Part shown: positions 62,823 through 64,000 of the stretch, piece by piece
How positions within the stretch are numbered: position 1 is the first letter of the stretch
Layout of the letters: each line of letters starts with the position of its first letter
Assembly: GCA_023213315.1 (NCBI GenBank)
Contig: JAKCPI010005405.1
Location: forward strand, 1 to 64,000
Length of the DNA: 64,000 bases
Reading direction: 5' to 3'
From: Euborellia annulipes
Taxonomy: Eukaryota; Arthropoda; Insecta; Dermaptera; Anisolabididae
The notes under the pieces: generated by a model
Database searches by the model: none
What the model saw: only the letters and a program-made list of their open reading frames with translations
What the model was told of the DNA's origin: nothing
Made by a program: the position numbers and the translations under genes

Positions 62823-63563
62823 ATTTCCAAAATGATATTATTTATTTCTGCTTTGTGTTAGAATAAATAAAATCATTTTTTAATTTCTCTTTTGATACCC
62901 TACTGATATCTGAAGTGGGTGTTGGGAGGATTTATTTTATTTTATTTTCTCTGGACTCAATTGAGTGTCCGTCCATCAGAAGGTCTGCGAAGGTCGTTTC
63001 CTGTCCACTGGGAGTTGCTTTGATATTAAAGAACCAATTTCATTTGATTTAAGACCAAAATAAAGGGCCAAGTTGTAAATTAAATAGGTCACACAATTTA
63101 ACAGAGCTAAGGGAGAGAAAAAAAAGAAGTGAAGATATTAAAAAGTAAAAAGAAGATACTTGAAATCATCAAAGTATTGGGGATTAAAAATAAGATGATT
63201 TTTAAACTACTGTTTAATATCAAAATAAATAAAAAAAAATTCATCATTTTCTCTTATGGTGTCGAGATGTCCCTAAATGACTCTATATAGAAGAATAGCT
63301 ACAAGCTTTTTGGTTGGCTATAACACGATAATATGCGAACAATTTTAACACTACCTTCTTCTTATTTGGCAATAGAAGAAAATTGAAACAAGGATTGAAT
63401 TAAGGGAGAAGAAGTCGGTGCGATCAATCACAAAAGCTATCGGGAATAACTAAAGGATGTTTTCCAGGAATATTTGTCGTTATGGGGAATGTTTTTCTTG
63501 ATCATTTCGCATTGTCAATTTTATTATACAATACCTCTCTCTCTACTAGATGATCAATAAAAG
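62823..63563. other. AT-rich, nothing recognised
   Basis: No repeat or gene evidence. Confidence 0.4.
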
Positions 63564-63886
63564 TAGGAACCGACCGAATTTCGGTTTCGGCCAAAAATCA
63601 TGGTTTCGGCCGTAGTTTCGGTTTCGGCGGGGACGACGAGGGGGCCGGCAAAAAAAAAAAAAAAAGGTCAAATAATTTGCACTTGAGGGAGAAAAAAAAT
63701 TTAGTCTCCCTAAAAAAAAGGTAAAATGATTTTCACGGGAGGGAAAAAAAAAAAAAAGGTAAAATGAAAAAAATTTTTATAGGAAATACAAGTTTCGGTT
63801 TCGGTTACGGTTTCGGCCGAAACTAAGGTTGAGGCCGAATATTCGGTTTCGGTTTCGGCTGAAAATCTTGTTTCGGTCGGACCCTA
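63564..63886. mobile_element. TTTCGG-rich MITE, about 323 bp
   Basis: Ends TAGGAACCGACCGAA and, inverted, TAGGGTCCGACCGAAA. The flanks AATAAAAG and ATAAAAAG are similar, suggesting an 8-bp hAT-like duplication. TTTCGGTTTCGGC words are repeated in both arms, and the centre holds CGGGGACGACGAGGG plus A-runs. A fragment is at 12878-12955. No ORF. Confidence 0.6.
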
Positions 63887-64000
63887 ATAAAAAGCGTCCG
63901 TCTACCATTTAATCTATGAATCTCTAATTTAATAAAACTTACGTAATTTAACGATAATCAAGATCTTTTTTTAAATTCAAGCCAAGAAATTAATCTAATG
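63887..64000. other. window end, AT-rich
   Basis: Too short to interpret. Confidence 0.4.

Noticed and set aside
1..64000. CRISPR array, bacterial operon or ribosomal RNA
   Set aside because: Repeats are dispersed transposons rather than regularly spaced units. Introns, SINEs and A/T tails show eukaryotic DNA, and no rRNA-like segments were seen.

Overview
The window is AT-rich eukaryotic DNA packed with transposable elements. I find no intact protein-coding gene, rRNA, true tRNA or CRISPR array. The repeat mix suggests an invertebrate metazoan, probably an arthropod: mariner, a THAP/DDE (ISL2EU-like) transposon, an RTE-type LINE end, hAT and piggyBac-like MITEs, Helitrons, a tRNA-derived SINE, and Penelope-like hammerhead units. 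Candidate start sites with TCAGT initiators point the same way. Species assignment is not possible from this sequence alone. || The dominant repeat, called F1 here, is about 640 bp long. About 29 full or partial copies are spread across the window on both strands. Each complete copy is bounded by two different hairpins. The left one begins AATCTGGTGTGAC, closes GTCACACCAGATT, and its inner stem ACTTTCTCTTACC is often capped by a cTTCGg loop. The right one is an AT-rich stem ending GGTAAGAGAAAGTAAAA. F1 has no ORF and no convincing target duplication, and I do not recognise it as a named family. || A second signal is hammerhead ribozyme cores (CTGANGA - stem II - GAAAC-GTH) at about a dozen loci, most inside head-to-head palindromes. 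Eight cores look complete. Similar motifs are known from Penelope-like elements. Two of the units here are flanked by 12- and 14-bp target duplications. || Other dated insertions: SINEs with 8-14 bp duplications, hAT MITEs with 8-bp duplications, a Helitron ending CTAGT, an internally deleted mariner with intact ends, and a decayed THAP transposon with AT duplications. Nesting gives relative ages: F1 contains SINEs, a SINE contains a Helitron or a mariner, F1 contains hAT, THAP and hammerhead units. One hAT MITE family carries an F1-like half hairpin in all three copies. || Possible host content is limited. Five plus-strand segments (near 2.3, 33.2, 40.5, 48.9 and 59.2 kb) combine a TCAGT initiator with a GT splice donor and could be alternative first exons. 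One 71-bp exon at 37,291-37,361 has acceptor, start codon and donor. The likeliest setting is long introns or 5' regulatory DNA of a gene lying mainly outside the window. || Layout: 0-7 kb F1, two MITEs, LINE tail, hammerhead units; 8-16 kb SINE/hAT/mariner/MITE nests; 17-31 kb hammerhead units, F1, Helitron end; 31-50 kb F1 plus candidate first exons; 50-58 kb the deepest nests, the THAP transposon and a hammerhead cluster; 58-64 kb duplicated CCAAT block, short F1 derivatives and a TTTCGG-rich MITE.
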